Shown in pieces: positions 1-6,373 of a DNA stretch of 9,030 nt. Under the pieces are notes generated by a model. The model made no database searches. It saw only the letters and a list, made by a program, of their open reading frames with translations, and was not told the origin of the DNA. The stretch lies in the NCBI GenBank assembly GCA_041687475.1, contig JAWLBW010000186.1, positions 1 through 9,030 of the forward strand, written 5' to 3'. Both the position numbers and the translations under genes were made by a program. Origin of the DNA: JAWLBW01 sp041687475 (GTDB lineage: Bacteria; J088; JAWLBW01). The number at the start of each line of letters is the position of its first letter. Within the stretch, counting starts at the first letter, position 1.

Positions 1-2074
1 GCCAGGCCTGCTCGGCTTCCTGCAGGCAAGCGGAAGCGGCGGCGGTCTTCTCTTCGCGCGCTTTCAGGTCGGCTTCGTGGCGGCGGATGAGTTCGGTCTG
101 CGTACGTTCGGTCTGTAGAAGCGCATTCAGCTGATCGCGAAGCCCGACCCAGGTAGTCTTCAATCCATCGAGCTTCGCCTGCAACTCATCGCCGATGTTG
201 CGGTAGGGATGTTCGGTCGAGCCGCACACGCCGCAGGGTTCACCTTCGCGGAGCAGGCCGCGCAACGCCTCGACACTTTCGCCACAGGCCGCTTTCGTTA
301 CTTCGTAATCACGTTCGGCCCGTTCGGCCGCATCCCTGGCGGCGGGAAGTTTATCGGTCGCTTCCTGCAGGGCTTTCCGGTATTCTTCCAGCTCCTTCCG
401 AAGGCGCTCGGATTCCTTCCCGAACTCCCCGTGGCTCGTCCGCTCCATGTGGAAGGTGGTCCACAGCTTCTCGCCATTGACCAGGAGCTTCCGGCGCTCA
501 TCCGCCTTCTGTCGGCGGGCTTTCAGCGCGTTTGCATCGAAGCCGCCGAGGACCTTCCGGGCTTCCGTGAGCGCCTGTTTTGCCTCTTCGGCCTCTTTCT
601 CGACGGCTTCGCCGGCCTGGCCGGCCTCCCGGAATGCTTTTTCGGCTGCCGTATGATCCGCAGTCAGCTTTTCGATGGCCTGCGACGACGCCGTCAGCTC
701 TCCGCGGTCTGAGGAAGCGGATTGAAAGAGGGTATCCCAGCGTTCCCACTTTTCGGCGAGTTTCTGGTGACCGGGACGTTCGGCGAACCACTTTTCGGCC
801 TGTTCGAGCTTGGCGCGGACCTCCGCTAGCTCCTTCATCTTGTCGGCGTGCTCTTTCGCGCAGGCATCGGCGGCCTGTTTGCGCTCGGCCACCTGCTTTT
901 CGAGTTCGCCCAGATTCCGGGCGAGGGCCTTGAGCTCGGCATCCAACTCGGCGGCCGTCTTGCGTTTCGGCGCGCATTCCTTTCGGTCGGTCTCGGCTTT
1001 GGCAAGTGCTTCCCGGGCCTTCCCCAAGAGGGCCTCAGCCTTACGAACTTCTTCTTCCTTCCCCTTGAGTATGGTTTCGGACTCGGCGCGTTCCTTTTCA
1101 ATTCGGGCGCACTCACTTTCGAGGCGTTCGTACTCTTTCAGCAACTCGCGGGCCGGTTGCACGGCTTCCACACGTTGCAGCTTCTTCCGCCTTTCACCGG
1201 CTTCTTCGTGGCTTCGCAGAGCTTTGTTGAGCGCTTCGGTGGACTCGGTTTCGTTGGCCTTCGCCTTTTCCCATTCCCCATACCAGCGCTGCTGGTCGGC
1301 GAGTTCCTTGGTGGAAGCCTCGGTTTTCTGCACGACCTCGGTCTGCGCCTGGCTTTCGGCTTCCAAAGCGGCGCGGGCTTCGGCGTCGAGGGGAATCTCG
1401 GTCTCCAGGTTCCGCTTGAGCTGTTCGACCTTTTCCTTTTCGACGCGATTGCGCTCGAAGGCGCGTCGGGAGATGGCTTCGAAGAGGTCGGTTCCGGTCA
1501 GGGTCTGGAGCAGGGCGGCGCGGTCGTTCTCGTCGGCTTTGAGAAAGGTCGAAAATTCGTTCTGGGCAAGGAGGACCGAGCGGGTGAATTGCTCGAAGGT
1601 GAGCCCGAGCTTCTCGTGTATTGCCTCGAGCACTTCGGTTTTCTTACCGGTAGCCACGGGTTGCTCGTCGGGCAGGCGCACGAGGCTCATGTCGGTGTTG
1701 GCGAGCCGGCCATCCACTTTGTTGCGGGCGCGTCGCACGGTCCACCTTGACCGGTAGGCCGTGCCGTCGTTGCCGACGAAGTCGACTTCGGCAAAGCCTT
1801 CGGCACAGCCGCGGCGCAAGAGGTTGCGGGGATCCTGGAGGGTGATGGCAATGTCGGCGTCGGGAATGCGTCCCCTCGCGTCGGCCTGCTTGAGGCGCGG
1901 CGTATTTTCGTACAGGGCCACGCAGAGGGCATCGAGCAGGGTGCTCTTGCCGGCGCCGGTGGGGCCACAGATGGCAAAAAGGCCGGTCGAAAGAAGGGGT
2001 TCCGATTGGAAGTCGACCTCGAATTCACCCGCCAGGGAAGCGAGGTTCTTTCCGCGTATCGCAAGGATTTTCAT
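1..2074 (-). CDS. sbcC: Exonuclease subunit SbcC (Rad50-like ATPase), 3' end beyond window
   Basis: SbcC is the SMC/Rad50-type ATPase of the SbcCD complex, which with SbcD cleaves DNA hairpins and processes double-strand ends in the cytoplasm. About 691 codons are visible, open to the left edge. The N-terminus begins MKILAIRGKNLASL. The Walker A motif GPTGAGKST is at residues 37-45, and the Q-loop glutamine Q171 sits in LLAQNEF. From about residue 190 comes a long charged coiled coil rich in Glu, Lys, Ala and Arg. The zinc hook reads CGVCGSTEHP, with C614, C617 and H622, as in the bacterial SbcC hook. The returning coil, signature motif and Walker B lie outside the window. The start ATG (2074-2072) overlaps the sbcD stop as ATGA. 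A strong AGGAGG site lies at 2087-2082, 7 bases upstream, so the pair is probably translationally coupled. The family call is very secure. Confidence 0.96.
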   Translation of the reverse strand, partial: MKILAIRGKNLASLAGEFEVDFQSEPLLSTGLFAICGPTGAGKSTLLDALCVALYENTPRLKQADARGRIPDADIAITLQDPRNLLRRGCAEGFAEVDFVGNDGTAYRSRWTVRRARNKVDGRLANTDMSLVRLPDEQPVATGKKTEVLEAIHEKLGLTFEQFTRSVLLAQNEFSTFLKADENDRAALLQTLTGTDLFEAISRRAFERNRVEKEKVEQLKRNLETEIPLDAEARAALEAESQAQTEVVQKTEASTKELADQQRWYGEWEKAKANETESTEALNKALRSHEEAGERRKKLQRVEAVQPARELLKEYERLESECARIEKERAESETILKGKEEEVRKAEALLGKAREALAKAETDRKECAPKRKTAAELDAELKALARNLGELEKQVAERKQAADACAKEHADKMKELAEVRAKLEQAEKWFAERPGHQKLAEKWERWDTLFQSASSDRGELTASSQAIEKLTADHTAAEKAFREAGQAGEAVEKEAEEAKQALTEARKVLGGFDANALKARRQKADERRKLLVNGEKLWTTFHMERTSHGEFGKESERLRKELEEYRKALQEATDKLPAARDAAERAERDYEVTKAACGESVEALRGLLREGEPCGVCGSTEHPYRNIGDELQAKLDGLKTTWVGLRDQLNALLQTERTQTELIRRHEADLKAREEKTAAASACLQEAEQAW

Positions 2075-3312
2075 ACCAGCGCCTCCTCTTCACCGTCTTC
2101 CACCAGCAGTTCCTGAAAGAGTTTCGTCAGGGGCGGGCGGTGTTCGGCGGCGACGTTCTTGGTATCGCAGAGCTTCTCGAAGACGGTCTGGGGATCGAGG
2201 CGTTCGAGGTCGCTCAGGGAGAGGGGTACGTCGGCGCTTCCACCCGAGGCGAGCTGGGGACGGGAGATTGAAATCTTCACCAGGCGAACGTCTTTCCCCA
2301 TGAGGGCTTCTTCGATCTTCGCGCGCAGACCGGGCTCGGGGGCGTCGAGGCGCACCAGGACTTCGACATAGGGCTGTGGACCGTCGGGTACGTCGAGTGT
2401 CTGCAAAGCCGTGACCACGTCATCCAGCGGCGCGGGTTTTTCGGGCACGCGCAGAAAGGGCACGGGCCGTGGGATGTGAAGGGGACTGCAACCGCTGAAC
2501 TTGCCGTCTTCGAAGTCGACGATGACGACCTGGTGGGGGTAGTCGCGCTCGGCGAAGGACATGGGCAGGGGGCTGCCGCTGTAGCGGATGTGGTCTTTTC
2601 CGCCCACGCGCTGGGGCCGGTGCAGGTGGCCGAGCGCCACGTAGGCGATATCGGGGTGGAAGATGTCGGCCGAGAGCGCCTCCGAACCCCCAATGACAAT
2701 GCGGCGTTCCGACTCTTCCGACACCTCTCCGCCCACCATGTGGCAGTGTCCCAGGGCGATAATCGGTTGATGGGATTCGCGACGGGCGAGGGCGGCTTCG
2801 CAGGCCTGGCGATAGAGAAATTCGACGCCGCGGGCAAAACCGTCGCCTTCGCCTTCGACACTGGGAACGTCGCCCGGGCGTAGGAAGGGTACCGCCAGGC
2901 ACCAGGCGATGACGTCGCCGTATCCGTTACGCAGAGGGGCGACGAGGCGCTCGATATCCACACCGCCGCCGGCAAGGCGCGGCACACTGCCGACCACCGT
3001 GGCGCCGAGTGTGTCGAGCAGGGGAAGGGGCGCTTCGAGGCGACCGGGCGAGTCGTGGTTGCCGGCGATGAGGGCCATGGCCAGCTGGGGAATGCGCCGT
3101 CGCGCTTCCGCTAGAAACGTGTAGAGCTGCCGTTGGGCCGCCGCCGAGGGGTTGGCCGTGTCGAAGATGTCGCCGGCGATGACCAGTGCATCCACATTCT
3201 GGGCTTCGAGGGTGTCGAGCAGCCAGTCGAGAAAGTGCTGGTGTTCGGCGCTGCGGTCGAAGTCGTGCAGGGTCTGGCCGAGGTGCCAGTCAGACGTGTG
3301 CAAGAGGCGCAT
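2071..3312 (-). CDS. sbcD: Exonuclease subunit SbcD (Mre11-like nuclease)
   Basis: SbcD is the metal-dependent phosphoesterase subunit of SbcCD. It has 3'-5' exonuclease and hairpin endonuclease activity, with SbcC as its ATPase partner. The 413-residue product is close to the usual length of about 400. Metallophosphatase motifs appear in order: DWH at residues 8-10, GDIFD at 47-51, GNHD at 84-87, GHCH at 188-191 and GHLH at 228-231. The C-terminal part fits the capping/SbcC-binding region. The start was set at ATG 3312-3310 because the family begins at MRLLHTSDWHLG. The frame stays open upstream to about 3936, but that extension translates the repeat and the reverse of the DUF559 gene and is not protein-like. 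A weak GGAGA lies 3 bases upstream of the chosen ATG. An in-frame ATG ten codons further up has no ribosome site. First gene of the sbcD-sbcC operon. Confidence 0.96.
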   Translation of the reverse strand: MRLLHTSDWHLGQTLHDFDRSAEHQHFLDWLLDTLEAQNVDALVIAGDIFDTANPSAAAQRQLYTFLAEARRRIPQLAMALIAGNHDSPGRLEAPLPLLDTLGATVVGSVPRLAGGGVDIERLVAPLRNGYGDVIAWCLAVPFLRPGDVPSVEGEGDGFARGVEFLYRQACEAALARRESHQPIIALGHCHMVGGEVSEESERRIVIGGSEALSADIFHPDIAYVALGHLHRPQRVGGKDHIRYSGSPLPMSFAERDYPHQVVIVDFEDGKFSGCSPLHIPRPVPFLRVPEKPAPLDDVVTALQTLDVPDGPQPYVEVLVRLDAPEPGLRAKIEEALMGKDVRLVKISISRPQLASGGSADVPLSLSDLERLDPQTVFEKLCDTKNVAAEHRPPLTKLFQELLVEDGEEEALV

Positions 3313-3417
3313 GGGTCTCCATCGGCGTTGGCGTTTTCGCATGTCGGCGTTCGGTCCACGGTGTTTCCGCTCGCCATTCCATCGGCTCGTGCGGACAAGA
3401 GTAGAACGGTCGCGCAT

Positions 3418-3442
3418 CGGCTCGAGAACGGGCTCCGAGCCG
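3418..3442. other. Hairpin in the sbcD upstream region
   Basis: A 7-base perfect stem (CGGCTCG at 3418-3424, CGAGCCG at 3436-3442) closes an 11-base loop. It lies about 106 bases upstream of the sbcD start, in the 178-base spacer between sbcD and the first long repeat. The 10-mer CATCGGCTCG occurs at 3380-3389 and again at 3415-3424, so one stem arm is also part of a short direct repeat. No convincing sigma70 promoter for sbcD was found in this spacer. The hairpin could be regulatory or incidental. Confidence 0.35.
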
Positions 3443-3472
3443 TACGCATGGAGATAGTCTAGCAGGGTGACG

Positions 3473-3490
3473 AGACAGATGCTGTCTGCG
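3473..3490. repeat. Short palindromic motif, copy 1 (AGACAG-N3-CTGTCT-GCG)
   Basis: A 6-base inverted repeat with a 3-base spacer, followed by GCG. It directly abuts the left end of the first 219-base repeat. The same 18 bases, with one difference in the spacer, occur at 4943-4960. Both copies lie upstream of minus-strand genes (sbcD here, the DUF6438-type gene there). It might be an operator or a small dispersed repeat; the sequence does not decide. Confidence 0.45.
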
Positions 3491-3709
3491 TCGATCCCAC
3501 CACCTTCCCCCGGCCCCTTCCTCCTCCATATCACGGGCCTACGGCCCGGATTGGAGGAGGACGGGGAGTAACGCGTCGTGTTGCTCGGGCGCAAGTGCAG
3601 AACCGGGCCCCCTCCTTCTCCAACCCGCAAGCAAAGCTTACGTGCGTATGGAGAAAGGAGGGGGAGATCGTGCGGCACGGCCAGGTCGGTCGGAGGGGGA
3701 GGAAGTGGG
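3491..3709. repeat. 219-base structured repeat, copy 1
   Basis: Near-identical to 4161-4379 in the same orientation; the three differences are C3598/T4268, A3640/G4310 and G3684/C4354. The ends are imperfect inverted repeats: GATCCCAC at 3493-3500 matches GTGGGATC at 3705-3712, and pyrimidine-rich and purine-rich tracts follow inward. Two large hairpins lie inside. Hairpin 1 pairs 3520-3528 with 3552-3560 around an inner CGGGCC-TAC-GGCCCG stem at 3534-3548. Hairpin 2 pairs 3608-3622 with 3649-3664 (one bulge) around an inner stem at 3626-3642 that A3640 breaks in this copy. The repeat sits between divergent sbcD and the DUF559 gene. It has no coding sense, although most of its frames stay open. 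It resembles REP-pair or MITE-type elements in design; I do not recognise a named family. Confidence 0.93.
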
Positions 3710-3779
3710 ATCCGGGCAAGAACGGACAGCCTTTGTCGTGACCTCGTGCAAGACTGGCCTTTTCGAACTAGGAGTAGCC

Positions 3780-4145
3780 ATGAAAACCCGTCGCTGGAAT
3801 GTGCCGAATGCAACCAGAGCGGCGTTGATGCTGGAGGCCAGGCAGCAGCGCAAGTCGCCGACCGCCAGTGAGGCACGGCTGTGGCAGGAACTGCGTCGCA
3901 AGGCTCTGGGGGTACGAGTTCGTCGGCAGCAGCCAATCGGGCCCTACATCGTGGACTTTTTGATCGCCAGTCGGCAGCTCATCATCGAAGTTGATGGTGA
4001 GGTTCATGGCCGGCAGGTGAACGAAGACGAGGTCAGGCAACGCAATCTCGAGGCTTTAGGGTTTCGCTTCGTACGTGTTTCTGCTGAAGAGGTGATGTCG
4101 GATCTGGATTCGGTTATACGGAGAATTCGGCAAGCGGTTGGATAG
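3780..4145 (+). CDS. DUF559 family endonuclease-like protein
   Basis: A 121-residue protein of the DUF559 family, related to Vsr and other restriction-endonuclease-fold proteins; its cellular role is not established. Family marks are visible: PTASEARLW at 27-35 with E31, RRQQPIGPYIVDF at 48-60 with D59, LIIEVDGEVH at 67-76 with E70, D72 and H76, and LEALGFRFVRVS at 90-101. The acidic residues D59 and E70, with E31 and H76, are plausible metal-binding or catalytic positions, so the fold looks intact. The ATG at 3780 was chosen because AGGAG at 3770-3774 lies 5 bases upstream and the homologous part begins soon after. An in-frame ATG at 3642 would translate the repeat. The gene stands alone, divergent from sbcD and convergent with the next gene, between the two structured repeats. 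It could act on those repeats or simply travel with them. Confidence 0.88.
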   Translation: MKTRRWNVPNATRAALMLEARQQRKSPTASEARLWQELRRKALGVRVRRQQPIGPYIVDFLIASRQLIIEVDGEVHGRQVNEDEVRQRNLEALGFRFVRVSAEEVMSDLDSVIRRIRQAVG

Positions 4146-4160
4146 CGGTGTGCCGGCCGG

Positions 4161-4379
4161 TCGATCCCACCACCTTCCCCCGGCCCCTTCCTCCTCCATA
4201 TCACGGGCCTACGGCCCGGATTGGAGGAGGACGGGGAGTAACGCGTCGTGTTGCTCGGGCGCAAGTGTAGAACCGGGCCCCCTCCTTCTCCAACCCGCAA
4301 GCAAAGCTTGCGTGCGTATGGAGAAAGGAGGGGGAGATCGTGCGGCACGGCCACGTCGGTCGGAGGGGGAGGAAGTGGG
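4161..4379. repeat. 219-base structured repeat, copy 2
   Basis: Second copy of the 3491-3709 element, starting 15 bases after the DUF559 stop codon. Here the inner stem of hairpin 2 (CGCAAGC-AAA-GCTTGCG, 4296-4312) is perfect because position 4310 is G, so this copy keeps the likely ancestral fold. The outer inverted-repeat end is shorter, because GTGGG is followed by CTC instead of ATC. It occupies the gap between two convergent genes, where its stable hairpins could also act as a two-way transcription stop, although no T-run follows the stems. The remaining 71 bases to the next gene (4380-4450) show nothing recognisable. Confidence 0.93.
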
Positions 4380-4450
4380 CTCGGACCAGCCGTGCAGGAC
4401 GATTCCGCCGTCCGCCGACCATCTCGCAATCGTGCCTGCTTGGGTGCGGG

Positions 4451-4918
4451 TCAGCAGGGAAAATTCCCCAGCCGTGCGTCGCCGCCGATCCACCGTTCGG
4501 TTTCGATCAGGCGATCAACGGAGTCGGCCAGGTCTTCCAGAGTGACTCCCGCGTTGCCGAATTTCTCCCACTCGGCAGCGGATAGTTCGCGGGGCGGCAC
4601 GCCGGCGCTGCCCACGGTATGCCGCCTGTTCCCATGACGGAAAACGAGGTCGGTGCTCGGTCCGTCGACCATATGGGAATAGAGATTTTCCGGCAGGGAA
4701 AAGAAGTCGGCTTCCATGAAACGATGGAAGAGTTCTACGACGCACGCTTCATCTACCTTGCCGGTGTGTACGCCCATGGACTCGACGAAGCCTTCGCCCC
4801 GGAAGCGCACGCGGCCGTTCCCCCAGACAGAGAGCGTATAGATCGGGCAGGATCCGTAACAGTAACCGCGTGAGAGGCGAATGAACATGCCCGCGTGGGG
4901 TCGATGTGGTGCAGCCAT
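4451..4918 (-). CDS. DUF6438-type small protein of unknown function
   Basis: The body resembles the DUF6438 family: FIRLSRGYCYGSCPIY at residues 12-27 with the C-x3-C-P pair C20 and C24, then SVWGNGRVRFRG, ADFFSL, a DGPSTDL segment and a C-terminal ETERWIGG. Members are small and of unknown function, and I infer none. The 155-residue product here has no clear signal peptide. The start is uncertain: ATG codons lie at 4930, 4918 and 4888, and none has a good ribosome site. The start at 4888 begins at the conserved part, while 4918 and 4930 add 10 and 14 residues. The frame is open to 5218, but that extension looks like spacer. The gene is convergent with the DUF559 gene and divergent from the dioxygenase gene. 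The family call rests on remembered motif pattern. Confidence 0.72.
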   Translation of the reverse strand: MAAPHRPHAGMFIRLSRGYCYGSCPIYTLSVWGNGRVRFRGEGFVESMGVHTGKVDEACVVELFHRFMEADFFSLPENLYSHMVDGPSTDLVFRHGNRRHTVGSAGVPPRELSAAEWEKFGNAGVTLEDLADSVDRLIETERWIGGDARLGNFPC

Positions 4919-4942
4919 AGCAGGAAGCATAGCGCGACAGGT

Positions 4943-4960
4943 AGACAGAGGCTGTCTGCG
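4943..4960. repeat. Short palindromic motif, copy 2 (AGACAG-N3-CTGTCT-GCG)
   Basis: Matches 3473-3490 in 17 of 18 positions; the difference is in the 3-base spacer (AGG here, ATG there). The palindrome lies 13-25 bases upstream of the candidate starts of the DUF6438-type gene, where an operator or the leader of a short transcript would sit. No long repeat is attached to this copy. Confidence 0.45.
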
Positions 4961-5228
4961 CGCCTCGGTGCGTAATCCTTCAATCCACAATCCGATATCC
5001 CGAAAACAGGGAATGTGGCGAGTGACCGAGTTCGGCCTGCAGCAGGTCGGATTTTCACCAACGTCCGGATTATCCCCGCACAATCGTGCTGCGCGCCTCC
5101 GGGCTCCGCCGAGCCACCGGATGCGGTAGTATGGTCGGTAGAGGCAACCGGGAATGAAGCATCTCGGTTTGCCGACGACTGATTGTCGGGCGACTTTCCC
5201 GTAGCAGGTTCTCCCCAAGCAGGTTCAC
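4961..5228. other. Spacer between divergent genes; weak signals only
   Basis: No credible gene is seen. The stretch holds a small hairpin at 5102-5115 (GGCTC-CGCC-GAGCC), another at about 5171-5188 (CCGAC/GTCGG) and a direct repeat of AGCAGGTTC at 5203-5211 and 5218-5226. The second copy carries the only ribosome-site-like AGG (5221-5223) before the dioxygenase ATG at 5229. A -10-like TAGTAT follows the TGCGG just after 5120 but has no matching -35. Promoters for both flanking genes presumably lie here but cannot be placed. Confidence 0.4.
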
Positions 5229-6074
5229 ATGATTAACCCTGAAACCCAGTCATCGCCGTCGACAACCAGCCGCATGCCCGTTCTCTTCATCGGCCACGGC
5301 AACCCCATGCACGCCATTGACGACAACCCGTTTACGCAGGCGCTTGCCCGTCTCGGCAGGGAACTTCCCCGTCCCCGGGCCATTCTGTGCGCGTCGGCCC
5401 ACTGGATGACCGAAGGCAGCTGGGTCACGAGGGTCGAAAGGCCCCGCACCATTCACGACTTCTACGGCTTTCCCCAGGCCCTTTTTCAGGTGGAATACCC
5501 TGCGCCCGGCAGCCCCTCAATCGCCGACGCCATCTGCGAGCGAATCGAAGACCCCAATGTCTACCCTGACGAAAACTGGGGGCTCGATCACGGCGCCTGG
5601 GCCGTGCTCAGGCACATGTACCCCGAGGCCGACATTCCGGTGCTGCAGGTGAGCATTTACATGGAACAACCGGCCGAGTACCACTTCAAGCTCGGGCAAC
5701 AACTGCGCCGCCTGCGCGACGAAGGCATACTCATCGTCGGCAGCGGCAACATCGTTCACAACCTCAGGCAGGCGGTGCTGCGCGGCGAGGTGCAACCCTA
5801 CGATTGGGCTATTGAATTCGACGAGTGGGTCAAGACCCGGCTCGAGAACCGCGACTACGCCGCTCTGCAGCACGACGCCCGACAGACCGAGGCCGGACGG
5901 CTCAGCATTCCGACACCGGATCACTGGTACCCCCTCTTTTACCCCCTCGGCGCCGCCGACGAAAACGACACCCTGCGTTACGAGTACGAAGGCATCGACA
6001 ACGGCAGCATCTCGATGCGCTGCTTCACATTGGGCATGCAACCGAAAGTCATAGGGCCCGATACTTGTACATAA
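5229..6074 (+). CDS. ygiD: 4,5-DOPA extradiol dioxygenase, YgiD/LigB family
   Basis: A class III (LigB-type) extradiol ring-cleavage dioxygenase like E. coli YgiD, which opens the ring of L-DOPA and similar catechols. It is expected to be cytoplasmic, and its physiological substrate here is unknown. The 281-residue length fits the family. Visible motifs are FIGHGNPMHAI at 20-30, SAHW at 56-59, TIHDFYGFPQAL at 74-85, GLDHGAWAVL at 118-127, GSGNIVHNL at 171-179 and TPDHWYPLFYPLG at 229-241. Candidate metal and active-site histidines are H23, H58, H177 and H232. The start at 5229 is preferred because family members carry a similar short N-terminal stretch before MPxLFxGHG. The ATG at 5274 is an alternative. 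The ribosome site is weak (AGG, 5 bases upstream). The gene stands alone, with no linked aromatic-degradation genes. Confidence 0.93.
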   Translation: MINPETQSSPSTTSRMPVLFIGHGNPMHAIDDNPFTQALARLGRELPRPRAILCASAHWMTEGSWVTRVERPRTIHDFYGFPQALFQVEYPAPGSPSIADAICERIEDPNVYPDENWGLDHGAWAVLRHMYPEADIPVLQVSIYMEQPAEYHFKLGQQLRRLRDEGILIVGSGNIVHNLRQAVLRGEVQPYDWAIEFDEWVKTRLENRDYAALQHDARQTEAGRLSIPTPDHWYPLFYPLGAADENDTLRYEYEGIDNGSISMRCFTLGMQPKVIGPDTCT

Positions 6075-6373
6075 TCCATAAGCCGGGTACAAGAGGCTGA
6101 AAACTCTATTGGTGCTCCCTCGCTAAGGCGCGCCAGACCGATTCTTCGCACTGCCGTGCCCGGCCTCTCCCCCCTCTGTCACAGGTTTTTCTGCCCTCTT
6201 GTTTATCCTCGCCGCCCCCCTTCTAATCCGCACCATTGACCCGGTCGACCGCAGTTACTACCATGTAGGCGTTAAGCCGTCGCAGCCGGTGGGGCGTTGC
6301 GCGTCGGCGCCCGCCTCCCATCGCATATTTCACGCGACTTGGGTGTTCCTTTTCCACCCCTTGGGGGTTCCCG
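6075..6373. other. 299-base spacer with one promoter candidate
   Basis: Between the dioxygenase stop and the lipoprotein start there is no credible gene and no clear terminator; a short AGAG/CTCT pairing just after the stop is too weak to call. Pyrimidine-rich runs occur at about 6165-6225. The only supported signal is the promoter candidate at 6236-6264. It leaves a leader of about 100 bases, rich in G and C, before the ATG at 6374. Confidence 0.5.
6236..6264 (+). promoter_or_regulatory. Sigma70-like promoter candidate for the lipoprotein gene
   Basis: A -35-like TTGACC at 6236-6241 and a -10-like TACCAT at 6259-6264 are separated by exactly 17 bases; they match the consensus hexamers at 5 of 6 and 4 of 6 positions. 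Transcription would start near 6271, leaving a leader of roughly 100 bases before the lipoprotein ATG. It is read from sequence pattern alone. Confidence 0.45.

Larger units (their letters stand above)
3491..4379 (+). mobile_element. Candidate repeat-DUF559-repeat unit
   Basis: Two 219-base direct repeats flank 451 bases of unique DNA that hold one small nuclease gene and its ribosome site; the repeat-to-repeat period is exactly 670 bases. The repeats are over 98% identical while the DNA outside shows no matching extension, which fits a recent duplication or insertion. Recombination between the copies would excise one repeat plus the gene and leave a single repeat. No target-site duplication is visible at the outer ends, and no transposase is present. 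Whether the unit moves is therefore an inference from its architecture. Confidence 0.4.

Noticed and set aside
848..1750. Long plus-strand open frames, including one of about 300 codons
   Set aside because: They lie antisense to sbcC, whose minus-strand frame shows Walker A, Q-loop and zinc hook. The plus-strand translations are low-complexity Phe/Gly/Leu or Ser/Arg text, typical of GC-rich shadows.
3642..3779. N-terminal extension of the DUF559 gene starting in the repeat
   Set aside because: The added 46 residues are translated repeat and spacer, whereas AGGAG sits 5 bases before the ATG at 3780.
3491..4379. Classical insertion sequence or composite transposon
   Set aside because: No transposase is encoded, the repeats are too short to be IS copies, and no target-site duplication is visible at the outer ends.
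3491..4379. CRISPR array
   Set aside because: There are only two long repeats, with a gene between them and no regular short spacers.
4881..5129. Plus-strand open frame of 82 codons
   Set aside because: It partly covers the start region of the DUF6438-type gene, has no ribosome site, and its translation shows no recognisable motif.
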